A stretch of DNA of 52,866 nucleotides from assembly GCF_900142005.1 (NCBI RefSeq), contig NZ_FQZL01000027.1, forward strand, positions 1-52,866, read 5' to 3'. The notes under the pieces are model-generated. The model was not told the origin of the DNA. It searched no databases and saw nothing but the letters and a program-made list of their open reading frames with translations. How positions within the stretch are numbered: the first letter of the stretch is position 1; each line of letters starts with the position of its first letter. Origin of the DNA: Dethiosulfatibacter aminovorans DSM 17477 (GTDB lineage Bacteria; Bacillota; Clostridia; Tissierellales; Dethiosulfatibacteraceae). Below are positions 45,932 through 52,866 of this stretch, one piece after another. A program made the position numbers and the translations under genes.

Positions 45932-46936
45932 CTAAAACTTCTTAACACTGCAATGTTTCATCTCACATCTGTTGATTCCATCGACATAATTGTGGACAGA
46001 TCCTGTCTCGAAAGAAACATTGTGGATAATTTCAGCAACATCATCAATTGAAAAATCCGAATCAATCAGCTTGAACAGCTGGTTGATTTTTTTTGCAGCA
46101 TCCTTTACTGCCATGTCAAAAAGATCTACATAGGATTCAGTGGATTTTATTGTCTTATAGCAGGGATGGACCCATTCCCCGTGCTTTAGGTTCAGATAGT
46201 CATCCTTGTCATCGAATTCCTTCTGTATAAGCGCTTTAGTGATGGCATGGGGATGGCCTGCAATCCTTTCAAGGACTCCCAAGAGTTTCTTCTTTATGCC
46301 GCTTCTGTCGGGAAAGATGGAGAATAGGTCCATGAAGTCGTCTATGCAGATTGAAACGGCATTTTCCGGAAGATTTTCTCCTGTGAGCTCTTCTATGAGG
46401 CTTTCATAAAGTTGCTGTATTATTTCAGTATTTTGGGGATCCGGTGTGAAGGTTTCCCTGTAGGGGAAGTAGACGGACCTTATTTTTCCAAGTCTTTTGG
46501 AATTTAGAGCATCAAGGATCATTTCATACTCCTTGTGGAGATGGGCGTGAATTTCCGTAGCCTTGTCTCCCTTTGTGTAGACTCCCGAATAATAGAAAAT
46601 GAAAGGATGTGATATGGAATCCAGAGAAAGATGGCAGACGAATCCCATTGCATATGAGATTGCTTTTTCCTTTGATGTTTTGTCGTCGATCGAGTCGATA
46701 TGCTTTAACATATTATATATCAGTCTGTCTGTCTCACTTTTGTGAATCAATCCGCCGTATTTGCCATAGCCCCTGTTCTTTCTCCAGGGGGCGGCGCCGT
46801 GATATAGGAAAAAGTCCGGTCCCTGGGTTCCAAGGTCGAAAAGGGTCCTATTCTTCAATATTATATTTTTTATTTCTGCATCTATCTGTTCTAGGGCTAA
46901 TTCGCCGCAGTAGTAGTGGTTCAGTATATCGGACAT
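45932..46936 (-). CDS. Zinc-dependent phospholipase C-like protein
   Basis: The 334-residue protein resembles the zinc-dependent phospholipase C family annotated in many clostridia: LFDLGTQGPDFFLYHG near residues 30-45, GFVCHLSLDSISHPFIFYYSG around 95-115 and HAHLHKEYEMILD around 128-140, giving a set of His/Asp residues suitable for a trinuclear zinc site. Unlike secreted alpha-toxin-type enzymes it has no signal peptide. The frame extends to 47032, but the ATG at 46936 has GGAGG. It converges on the Fn3 gene with only 3 nt between stops. Activity on phospholipid is not assured. Confidence 0.78.
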   Translation of the reverse strand: MSDILNHYYCGELALEQIDAEIKNIILKNRTLFDLGTQGPDFFLYHGAAPWRKNRGYGKYGGLIHKSETDRLIYNMLKHIDSIDDKTSKEKAISYAMGFVCHLSLDSISHPFIFYYSGVYTKGDKATEIHAHLHKEYEMILDALNSKRLGKIRSVYFPYRETFTPDPQNTEIIQQLYESLIEELTGENLPENAVSICIDDFMDLFSIFPDRSGIKKKLLGVLERIAGHPHAITKALIQKEFDDKDDYLNLKHGEWVHPCYKTIKSTESYVDLFDMAVKDAAKKINQLFKLIDSDFSIDDVAEIIHNVSFETGSVHNYVDGINRCEMKHCSVKKF

Positions 46937-47062
46937 TCTTTCCTCCAATTTCTCAAGGATTTTAATGGGCTTACATAATGTTGCCTGGCTTATCCTTGAA
47001 TTGATATATTTTATTATACTACACATTGACAAATATTGTAATCAGGAGTATCATTGAATTGA

Positions 47063-47086
47063 ACATATGAACAATTGTTCATGTGT
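47063..47086. promoter_or_regulatory. ArsR/CadC-type operator
   Basis: A perfect 16-bp palindrome ATGAACAATTGTTCAT (47067-47082) sits inside an imperfect 24-bp repeat, matching the TGAACA/TGTTCA half-sites of ArsR-SmtB metal repressors. It is about 70 nt upstream of the repressor gene and so probably controls the repressor and ATPase together. Confidence 0.8.
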
Positions 47087-47153
47087 TAGTGAAAAACATG
47101 GTTTTATTTGCTGTAATTATACAGTAACTTAGGTACAGAAAACGGAGGATAAG

Positions 47154-47516
47154 ATGAATAACAAGGATATACAGATATGCGATACGTTTTGCAGACATGA
47201 AGAAGCGGTTGATAAGGCAAGGAACAACATGCTTGAAGAAGAGAAGGTATATGAACTGGCAGATCTTTTCAAGGTGTTTGGAGACAGTACAAGGATAAAG
47301 ATACTGAGAGCCTTGTCCGTCAATGAAATGTGCGTATGTGACATAGCATCCCTACTCTGCGTCAGTCAGTCGGCGGTGTCCCATCAGTTGAGGACACTCA
47401 AGAATGCAAGGCTGGTGAAGTTCAGGAGGGAAGGGAAGGTTGTATATTATTCCCTTGACGATGAACATGTACTGAGCATATTCACCCAGGGTCTTGAACA
47501 CATAGACCACAGGTAG
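47154..47516 (+). CDS. cadC: CadC-like ArsR family metal-sensing repressor
   Basis: The 120-residue winged-helix repressor has LFKVFGDSTRIKILRAL (about 38-54), the recognition helix SQSAVSHQLRTLKNARLV, and cysteines at 9, 13, 60 and 62 (ICDTFC, EMCVCDIA). These match in spacing the Cys7/Cys11/Cys58/Cys60 site that binds Cd/Pb/Bi in CadC. Metal binding would release it from the palindromic operator upstream. It starts at 47154 behind GGAGG and lies 27 nt before the P-type ATPase, forming the standard repressor-efflux pair. Confidence 0.92.
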   Translation: MNNKDIQICDTFCRHEEAVDKARNNMLEEEKVYELADLFKVFGDSTRIKILRALSVNEMCVCDIASLLCVSQSAVSHQLRTLKNARLVKFRREGKVVYYSLDDEHVLSIFTQGLEHIDHR

Positions 47517-47543
47517 ATTATTGTAGATTGTAAGGAGATTATT

Positions 47544-49613
47544 ATGGTTGATAAGAAAGTCAAATATAAAAAAGGTATGAAGGCTGCAGTATCACCTGCT
47601 AAGGCTGTTAAAACTGTAGTTAGAGTGGATGCAAAAAAGACGGATGACCCGTGCTGTGATGATGATTACAACAAAAAGACATTTGAGGAGCATCATTCCT
47701 GTGGATGCGGACATTGCAGTATAGATTTTACAGAGGAATTGAACCCAGAGGAAGTAGTTGAAGAGAACCTTCTGGATACTGAGGAGTCGTTGAATGTCAA
47801 GATAACGAGGATAGGGGTAGGAGCCCTTGCATTCGTGGCTGGATTGGTATTCAGGGACAGGGTATTTGCAGTATATCTGTACTTGACGGCGTATTTCATA
47901 TTAGGCTATGAAGTTATCATGAAGGCTTTTGCAAACATAAGAAGAGGGGATCTCCTTGATGAGAATTTTCTCATGGTGGTCGCTTCTGCCGGAGCAATAA
48001 TTATAGGGGAATATCCGGAAGCGGCTGGTGTAATGCTTTTTTATAGTATAGGAGAATACCTCCAGGACATGGCTGTAGACAATTCAAGGAAGTCTATAAA
48101 GGCGCTCCTTAATATCAAGCCTGACTATGCAAACCTGGAACATGGCAGTCATCTGGATATTGTAAAGCCAAACAGGGTTAAAATTGGCGATATAATTGTT
48201 GTAAAGCCCGGTGAAAAGGTTCCTCTTGACGGAGTTGTCGTAGAAGGGCAGTCGTCACTTGATACATCGGCACTTACGGGAGAATCCATGCCTCAGGATG
48301 TGGCGGCTGATGATGAAATCCTGGCAGGTGCTGTCAATATAAGCGGAATTTTAAGAGTAAGGGTATCAAAGACTTTCGGTGAGTCAACTGCATTGAAAAT
48401 TCTTAAGATGGTTCAGGAAGCATCAAACAGGAAGGCAAGGATGGAAAACTTCATCACAAAATTCGCCAAGTACTATACCCCTGCAGTGGTTGGAGCGGCA
48501 GCGGTCATTGCAGTTGTTCCATCACTTGCTATGTACGGGGCAATAACCAGGGACTGGATTTACAGGGGACTTATATTCCTTGTAGTATCTTGTCCGTGCG
48601 CACTTGTGCTTTCAATACCACTGGCATATTTCGGAGGTATAGGAGCGGCTTCGAAGAGAGGTATACTTGTAAAGGGAGGGAACTACCTGGAAGCGCTGGT
48701 CAACGCGGATAGGGTCATTTTCGACAAGACAGGCACACTGACAGAGGGCAGGTTCACGGTGACAAAAATAAGAACCGAGAACGGATCAACTGAAGAAGAA
48801 CTTGTCTACTACGGAGCATACGGTGAATACTATTCAAACCATCCTATTGCGGAATCGATAAAAAAGAAATATGGAAAGAATATAGACAAGAATGCCATAT
48901 CGGCCCACGAAGAACTCTCGGGTTTTGGAATCAAAGCTGTTGTCAACGATAGACAGGTCCTTGTGGGAAATGAAAAGCTTATGGTGGAATCGGGAATAGA
49001 TATTGACATTAATGAAGAAAACGGTACATCCGTTCATATCGCAGTAGACAATGAATACAGGGGATGCATAGAGGTTGAAGACAATATAAAGGAAAGCAGC
49101 TACAATGTTGTTGACGGTCTGAAGAAGAAGGGCATTAAGGAAGTCATAATGCTTACGGGAGACAATGAAAAGACGGCAGGAAGGATTGCCGGCAAGCTTA
49201 AGCTGGACAGATATCATGCAGGGCTTCTACCTGGCGACAAACTTGACATATTAAGGAAATACCTTAACAAAACAACAAGTACAATAGCTGTCGGAGACGG
49301 CATAAACGATGCCCCACTTCTTGCGGGAGCGGATGTAGGCTTTGCAATGGGTGCTCTTGGCTCCGATGCGGCTGTGGAGGCTGCCGACATAGTTCTCATG
49401 ACGGACGAGCCCTTCAAGATAGTGGAAAGCATCGGGATTGCAAGGAAGACAAGGACCATTGTATGGCAGAACATAGTATTTGCCCTTGGAATAAAAGGTC
49501 TGGTAATGGTTTTAAGTACTTTCGGCCTTGCGCAGATGTATCAGGCTATATTTGCAGATGTTGGCGTTGCTATCATTGCAGTGATGAATTCGACAAGGAT
49601 AATGAAAAATTAA
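47544..49613 (+). CDS. cadA: Soft-metal (Cd/Zn/Pb) P-type ATPase
   Basis: The 689-residue P1B-type ATPase exports Cd2+, Zn2+ or Pb2+. Motifs: TGES (about 250), the transmembrane CPC (SCPCALVLS, about 349-351), phosphorylation site DKTGTLT (about 394-400), HP locus NHPIAESI (about 432), TGDNEKTA, and hinge GDGINDAPLL (about 584). The N-terminus is odd: instead of a folded HMA domain it has about 80 residues that are basic at first, then cysteine-rich (DDPCCDDD, HHSCGCGHCSID) and then acidic, likely a disordered metal-capturing tail. Co-expressed with the CadC-like repressor. Confidence 0.93.
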   Translation: MVDKKVKYKKGMKAAVSPAKAVKTVVRVDAKKTDDPCCDDDYNKKTFEEHHSCGCGHCSIDFTEELNPEEVVEENLLDTEESLNVKITRIGVGALAFVAGLVFRDRVFAVYLYLTAYFILGYEVIMKAFANIRRGDLLDENFLMVVASAGAIIIGEYPEAAGVMLFYSIGEYLQDMAVDNSRKSIKALLNIKPDYANLEHGSHLDIVKPNRVKIGDIIVVKPGEKVPLDGVVVEGQSSLDTSALTGESMPQDVAADDEILAGAVNISGILRVRVSKTFGESTALKILKMVQEASNRKARMENFITKFAKYYTPAVVGAAAVIAVVPSLAMYGAITRDWIYRGLIFLVVSCPCALVLSIPLAYFGGIGAASKRGILVKGGNYLEALVNADRVIFDKTGTLTEGRFTVTKIRTENGSTEEELVYYGAYGEYYSNHPIAESIKKKYGKNIDKNAISAHEELSGFGIKAVVNDRQVLVGNEKLMVESGIDIDINEENGTSVHIAVDNEYRGCIEVEDNIKESSYNVVDGLKKKGIKEVIMLTGDNEKTAGRIAGKLKLDRYHAGLLPGDKLDILRKYLNKTTSTIAVGDGINDAPLLAGADVGFAMGALGSDAAVEAADIVLMTDEPFKIVESIGIARKTRTIVWQNIVFALGIKGLVMVLSTFGLAQMYQAIFADVGVAIIAVMNSTRIMKN

Positions 49614-49638
49614 AATGCTCCATATTTATTGGAGTATT
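49614..49638 (+). terminator. Hairpin after cadA
   Basis: AATGCTCCA pairs with TGGAGTATT (one G-U pair) directly after the stop; no strong T-run, so the second hairpin downstream is the likelier terminator. Confidence 0.5.
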
Positions 49639-49656
49639 ATAAAGAAAAATAATGAT

Positions 49657-49692
49657 AAAAGTTTCGTAACTTATGTTACGGAACTTTTTCTT
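49657..49692 (+). terminator. Terminator between cadA and the ABC/GTPase operon
   Basis: AAAAGTTTCGTAAC pairs with GTTACGGAACTTTT (one G-U pair) and ends in a T-run. Confidence 0.8.
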
Positions 49693-49811
49693 TTGCGGTG
49701 TTATCATGAGTACAGACAAACGAAGAGACAAACTCAAGTAGAAAAACAATCTACTGCAATATAGATATGGCAAGAAAGAATCAAGCAAAGAAAAAAACAG
49801 CGAGGTGCAAA

Positions 49812-51050
49812 ATGAACAACAAATATTTCGACATCAAGGACACGTTATACGATATAACCGAAAAACATGAAGAAGCAAAGGATCTGCTGATATCGACAGG
49901 AATAGACAGCATAGGAGACGAGAAGAAAAGACGTACAATAGGGAAGTCAATTACCCTTGAAACGGCCCTCAAGATGAAAAAAATCAATGTTGATACCTTT
50001 TCAAGGCAGCTGGCAGGCTTGATAGAGGCGAGGGAAAACCGCATAGAGGAGCTTCCGGACAAGAAAGAAGCGGATGATGCGGACATAAGAATAGAAGGGA
50101 TACTGCCATGTCCTGTAAGAGTTCCCCTTATGGAATCATTCCAGGAATGGATGGATGAACATGAGGAAGAGACCGATTTGAAAATAGCATATGAACTCAA
50201 GGCTGCATCCATGGGAGTTGACTGGCTTAAGGATTCCCTGGAAAAAAGCAATTCTGCAGATGTATTGGCGGACATATTTATTTCAGCAGGATTCGATCTT
50301 TTCTTCGACAAGGATCTCATAGGGAAATACAAGTCCGAGAATGTATTCGAGGACATAACTGGCATGGACCACTACAACAGGGACTTCGAGAACGACTATA
50401 TGAGCCTCAAGGATCCTGACGGGGAGTACTCCATGATAGGAGTCGTCCCTGCAGTATTCCTTGTGAATACGGAAGAGTTGAAGGGGAGAAAGATGCCCGC
50501 ATCCTGGGATGACATCCTCAGGGAGGAATTCGAAAATACAGTAAGCCTTCCCATAGGTGATTTCGACCTCTTCAATGCGATACTCCTGAATATCCAGAAC
50601 AGATACGGAGACGAGGGAGTCAGAAAGTTAGGAAAGAGCCTGCTGCAGAGCATGCATCCGTCTGAAATGGTCAAGTCCTATGTGAAGAAATCAGCAAAGC
50701 CCGTAGTGACCATCATGCCCTACTTTTTCACAAAGATGACAAAGAGAGGCGGTCCCATGAAGGCCGTATGGCCAACAGACGGAGCTATCATCAGTCCGAT
50801 ATTTATGCTCACCAAGAAGGAAAGAAGGGAGAAGCTCAAGCCCATAGTTGACTTTTTCACGTCAAAGGCTGTGGGGGAAATACTTTCCCACAACGGCAGA
50901 TTCCCAAGCGTAAGCCCCGAGGTTGACAATATGATATCGAGTGAACAGAAATACATGTGGTACGGGTGGGACAACATCAAGAAAAACGACATTGGAAGGC
51001 TCATCAAGAGATGCGAGAATCTCTTCCATGAAGCGGTACAGGAGGTATAG
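49812..51050 (+). CDS. Cytoplasmic substrate-binding-like protein with DUF1858-like N-terminus
   Basis: The 412-residue protein has two parts. Residues about 3-75 resemble DUF1858 (YDITEKHEEAKDLLISTGIDSIGDE, then SITLETALKMKKINVDTFSRQLAGLI). Residues about 90-410 resemble iron-type ABC substrate-binding proteins (GVVPAVFLVNTEELKGRKMPASWDDILREEF, SLPIGDFDLFNAILL, FFTSKAVGEILSHNGRFPSV). There is no signal peptide or lipobox, so it should stay in the cytoplasm, unlike true transport receptors. The start at 49812 uses GAGGTG; an upstream ATG at 49767 has no site. It heads a tight three-gene operon with a GTPase and an ABC ATPase. I infer binding of a small metal complex or anion; no function is established. 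Confidence 0.75.
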   Translation: MNNKYFDIKDTLYDITEKHEEAKDLLISTGIDSIGDEKKRRTIGKSITLETALKMKKINVDTFSRQLAGLIEARENRIEELPDKKEADDADIRIEGILPCPVRVPLMESFQEWMDEHEEETDLKIAYELKAASMGVDWLKDSLEKSNSADVLADIFISAGFDLFFDKDLIGKYKSENVFEDITGMDHYNRDFENDYMSLKDPDGEYSMIGVVPAVFLVNTEELKGRKMPASWDDILREEFENTVSLPIGDFDLFNAILLNIQNRYGDEGVRKLGKSLLQSMHPSEMVKSYVKKSAKPVVTIMPYFFTKMTKRGGPMKAVWPTDGAIISPIFMLTKKERREKLKPIVDFFTSKAVGEILSHNGRFPSVSPEVDNMISSEQKYMWYGWDNIKKNDIGRLIKRCENLFHEAVQEV

Positions 51051-51051
51051 G

Positions 51052-51753
51052 ATGAATCTTATTACAATATCGGGTCCTCCCTCATCGGGGAAGACATCGG
51101 TTATTCTGAAGACAATACAGGCACTTCATCAGAGGGACCTGAAGGTTGGAGTGGTGAAGTTTGACTGTCTCTACACCGACGACGACATACTATATGAAAA
51201 GGCGGGAGTTCCAGTGAAGAAGGGGCTGTCAGGATCCCTTTGTCCTGACCATTACTTCGTAAGCAATATTGAAGAGGTTGTCCAGTGGGGCATAAGCCAG
51301 GAGGTTGATTTACTCATAACGGAAAGTGCCGGACTCTGCAACAGGTGTTCGCCCTATATAAGGGACATAAAGGCAGTATGTGTAATAGATAATTTAAGCG
51401 GCATCAACACTCCGAAGAAGATAGGTCCCATGCTGAAGTCGGCAGACATAGTTGTAATCACGAAGGGAGACATAGTATCCCAGGCCGAAAGGGAAGTCTT
51501 TGCATCCAAGGTCCATTCGGTGAATTCAAAGGCAATTACAATGCATATAAACGGTCTTACGGGACAGGGAGCATTCGAGCTCAGCACTCTGTTGTATGAT
51601 GAAAATGAAAATATAGAAACCGTCAAAGGAAAGGAACTGAGGTTCTCCATGCCGTCTGCACTGTGCTCCTATTGTCTTGGAGAGAAGAGGATTGGCGAGG
51701 ACTATCAGATGGGCAATGTGAGGAAGATGGACCTGGGAGGAAGCAATGAATAA
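51052..51753 (+). CDS. HypB/G3E-like GTPase with two CxxC pairs
   Basis: The 233-residue SIMIBI-class NTPase has Walker A GPPSSGKTS (8-16), an EVDLLITESAG Walker B-like strand (about 85-95) and the guanine-specificity motif ITKGD (about 136-140). It ends its G domain with a HypB-like INGLTGQGAFEL segment. Cysteine pairs at 96/99 (CNRC) and 205/208 (CSYC) could bind a metal. HypB and CobW relatives load nickel, zinc or cobalt into enzymes, so a metallochaperone role is inferred. The start at 51052 follows AGGAGG one base after the preceding stop, and the gene overlaps the next by 8 nt. Confidence 0.8.
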   Translation: MNLITISGPPSSGKTSVILKTIQALHQRDLKVGVVKFDCLYTDDDILYEKAGVPVKKGLSGSLCPDHYFVSNIEEVVQWGISQEVDLLITESAGLCNRCSPYIRDIKAVCVIDNLSGINTPKKIGPMLKSADIVVITKGDIVSQAEREVFASKVHSVNSKAITMHINGLTGQGAFELSTLLYDENENIETVKGKELRFSMPSALCSYCLGEKRIGEDYQMGNVRKMDLGGSNE

Positions 51754-52783
51754 GACCATGAATATAGAAAAGATGAAAATAGGAGAAATTGCAAAGGAAT
51801 ATCCCTTTGCCCTGTCCTTTTTCGAAAGCAACAAGCTGGACATCGAGGGGCACGAGGAAGAGACCTTCGAGGAATATCTCAATGGCTTTTCCGAAGAGGA
51901 CATTGAGGAATGGGCAATAGACATTGAAAAGATAAGGATGGACTTTGTTGAATACATATCTGAAATGCTTGAATTCCTGGGACTTGAGAAAGATGACACA
52001 GTTGAATCCCTGTCCATACTGGCTGGAAGGAACAAAAGCGGAGAGGAAGAGGACTTTGGCTCCCTCACCATAAGAAAGAGCGAAATTATATCCATAGTGG
52101 GACCGACAGGGTCAGGTAAGAGTCGACTGCTGGCAGATATAGAATGGACTGCGAACAAGGATACTCCAACTGGAAGGACGATTCTAATCAATGGAGAACT
52201 TCCCGACAGGAAATGGAGATTCTCATCTTCAAACAAACTGGTGGCCCAGCTGTCCCAGAACATGAACTTCGTAATGGACCTAACAGTAAGGGAATTCATA
52301 GAGCTCCACGCCGAGAGCAGGATGGTTGAAAACCAGGAGCTTGTGGTGGAGAGGATAATAGAGGCTGCAAACAACCTGGCCGGGGAGAAGTTCAGTCTGG
52401 ATACACCGATCACCTCATTAAGCGGTGGACAGTCAAGGGCTTTAATGATTGCCGACACTGCAATTCTCAGCACTTCACCAATTGTGCTCATAGATGAGAT
52501 AGAAAACGCGGGAATTGACAGAAAGAAGGCTCTCAACCTCCTCGTTGGAGAGGCGAAGATAGTGCTCATGGCTACCCACGACCCCAGCCTTGCCCTCATG
52601 GCTGACAAGAGGATAGTCATAAAGAACGGCGGTATCCACAAGGTCATGGAGACCGACGACAAGGAAAAGGAAATGCTCAGCGAGCTTGAAAAGATAGACA
52701 GGATTGTAAACAGGTTGAGAGCCGATCTGAGAGCAGGCAAGTCGATGGAAAACACTATAAATATTATAAATAAATTAAAATAA
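51746..52783 (+). CDS. ABC-type ATPase with DUF542/DUF1858-like N-terminal domain
   Basis: The 345-residue protein begins with a helical head (about 8-80; IGEIAKEYPFALSFFESNKLDIEG) resembling the DUF542 (ScdA N-terminal) / DUF1858 pattern but without its cysteines. The ABC domain follows (about 90-315): Walker A GPTGSGKS (about 118), Q-loop region AQLSQNMNF, signature LSGGQSRAL (about 225), Walker B IVLIDEIENAG (about 245, lacking the usual DEPT proline) and H-loop ATHDPS (about 275). A basic helical tail follows. No permease is encoded next to it before the window ends, so it may be a soluble ATPase acting with the two preceding proteins. It starts behind GGGAGG, overlapping the GTPase gene. 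Confidence 0.82.
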   Translation: MNKTMNIEKMKIGEIAKEYPFALSFFESNKLDIEGHEEETFEEYLNGFSEEDIEEWAIDIEKIRMDFVEYISEMLEFLGLEKDDTVESLSILAGRNKSGEEEDFGSLTIRKSEIISIVGPTGSGKSRLLADIEWTANKDTPTGRTILINGELPDRKWRFSSSNKLVAQLSQNMNFVMDLTVREFIELHAESRMVENQELVVERIIEAANNLAGEKFSLDTPITSLSGGQSRALMIADTAILSTSPIVLIDEIENAGIDRKKALNLLVGEAKIVLMATHDPSLALMADKRIVIKNGGIHKVMETDDKEKEMLSELEKIDRIVNRLRADLRAGKSMENTINIINKLK

Positions 52784-52866
52784 GGAAGTTTTAATCAAAA
52801 ACAAGTTTCGTATTTATTCATTCAACAGATGATGTACAGTAGAACCATCTATACTTCATCTCTCTC

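Noticed and set aside
52784..52866. Downstream permease for the ABC/GTPase trio
   Set aside because: The last 83 nt are AT-rich with no start codon and ribosome site that I can support; the window ends here.

Overview
The window reads as chromosome of an anaerobic, amino-acid-fermenting Firmicute (Clostridia/Tissierellia type). Genes are AT-rich with strong AGGAGG-like ribosome binding sites. A YyaC-type spore protein suggests sporulation, a flagellin suggests motility, and four SLH-domain proteins point to a Gram-positive wall with an S-layer. I see no rRNA, tRNA, CRISPR array, transposase or prophage gene. The exact genus cannot be fixed from the sequence alone.

Positions 1-13,200 hold an energy-metabolism block: the C-terminal end of a tungsten aldehyde:ferredoxin oxidoreductase, an alkyltransferase-like protein, yyaC and an aminopeptidase P. 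Next come a sigma-54 activator, iorAB (aryl-pyruvate:ferredoxin oxidoreductase) behind a near-consensus sigma-54 promoter, ptb, an Mpv17-like membrane protein, buk and a MerR regulator. Together these fit peptide hydrolysis, conversion of amino-acid-derived 2-keto acids to acyl-CoA, and ATP formation through acyl phosphate. The ptb leader carries unusual repeats that can form alternative stems.

Positions 13,200-31,000 hold regulators and catabolic modules. There is a large HTH protein with its own palindromic operator, and there are two modules of one aminotransferase plus one transporter (16.2-18.9 kb and 25.4-28.1 kb). Both module promoters carry paired IclR-type TGGAAY-N3-RTTCCA boxes, and two IclR paralogues are encoded nearby. 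Between the modules lie pyrG and a GntR-etfB-etfA-FAD dehydrogenase cluster that resembles the electron-confurcating lactate/2-hydroxyacid dehydrogenase complex. A flagellin with a cysteine near its N-terminus follows.

Positions 31,000-46,000 form a cell-surface island: three tandem SLH proteins (the third has the strong ribosome binding site and biased composition of a major S-layer protein), three tandem O-antigen-ligase-like membrane proteins, and a secreted Fn3-SLH protein. I infer an S-layer assembly and glycosylation locus.

Positions 46,000-52,866 hold a zinc-dependent phospholipase C-like protein, a CadC-like ArsR repressor with a soft-metal P-type ATPase, and a compact three-gene operon: a cytoplasmic substrate-binding-like protein with a DUF1858-like head, a HypB-like GTPase with two CxxC pairs, and an ABC ATPase with a DUF542/DUF1858-like head. 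No permease is visible. This trio is the strongest candidate for an undescribed system in the window; I infer a metal or metallocofactor delivery role, but that is not proven.
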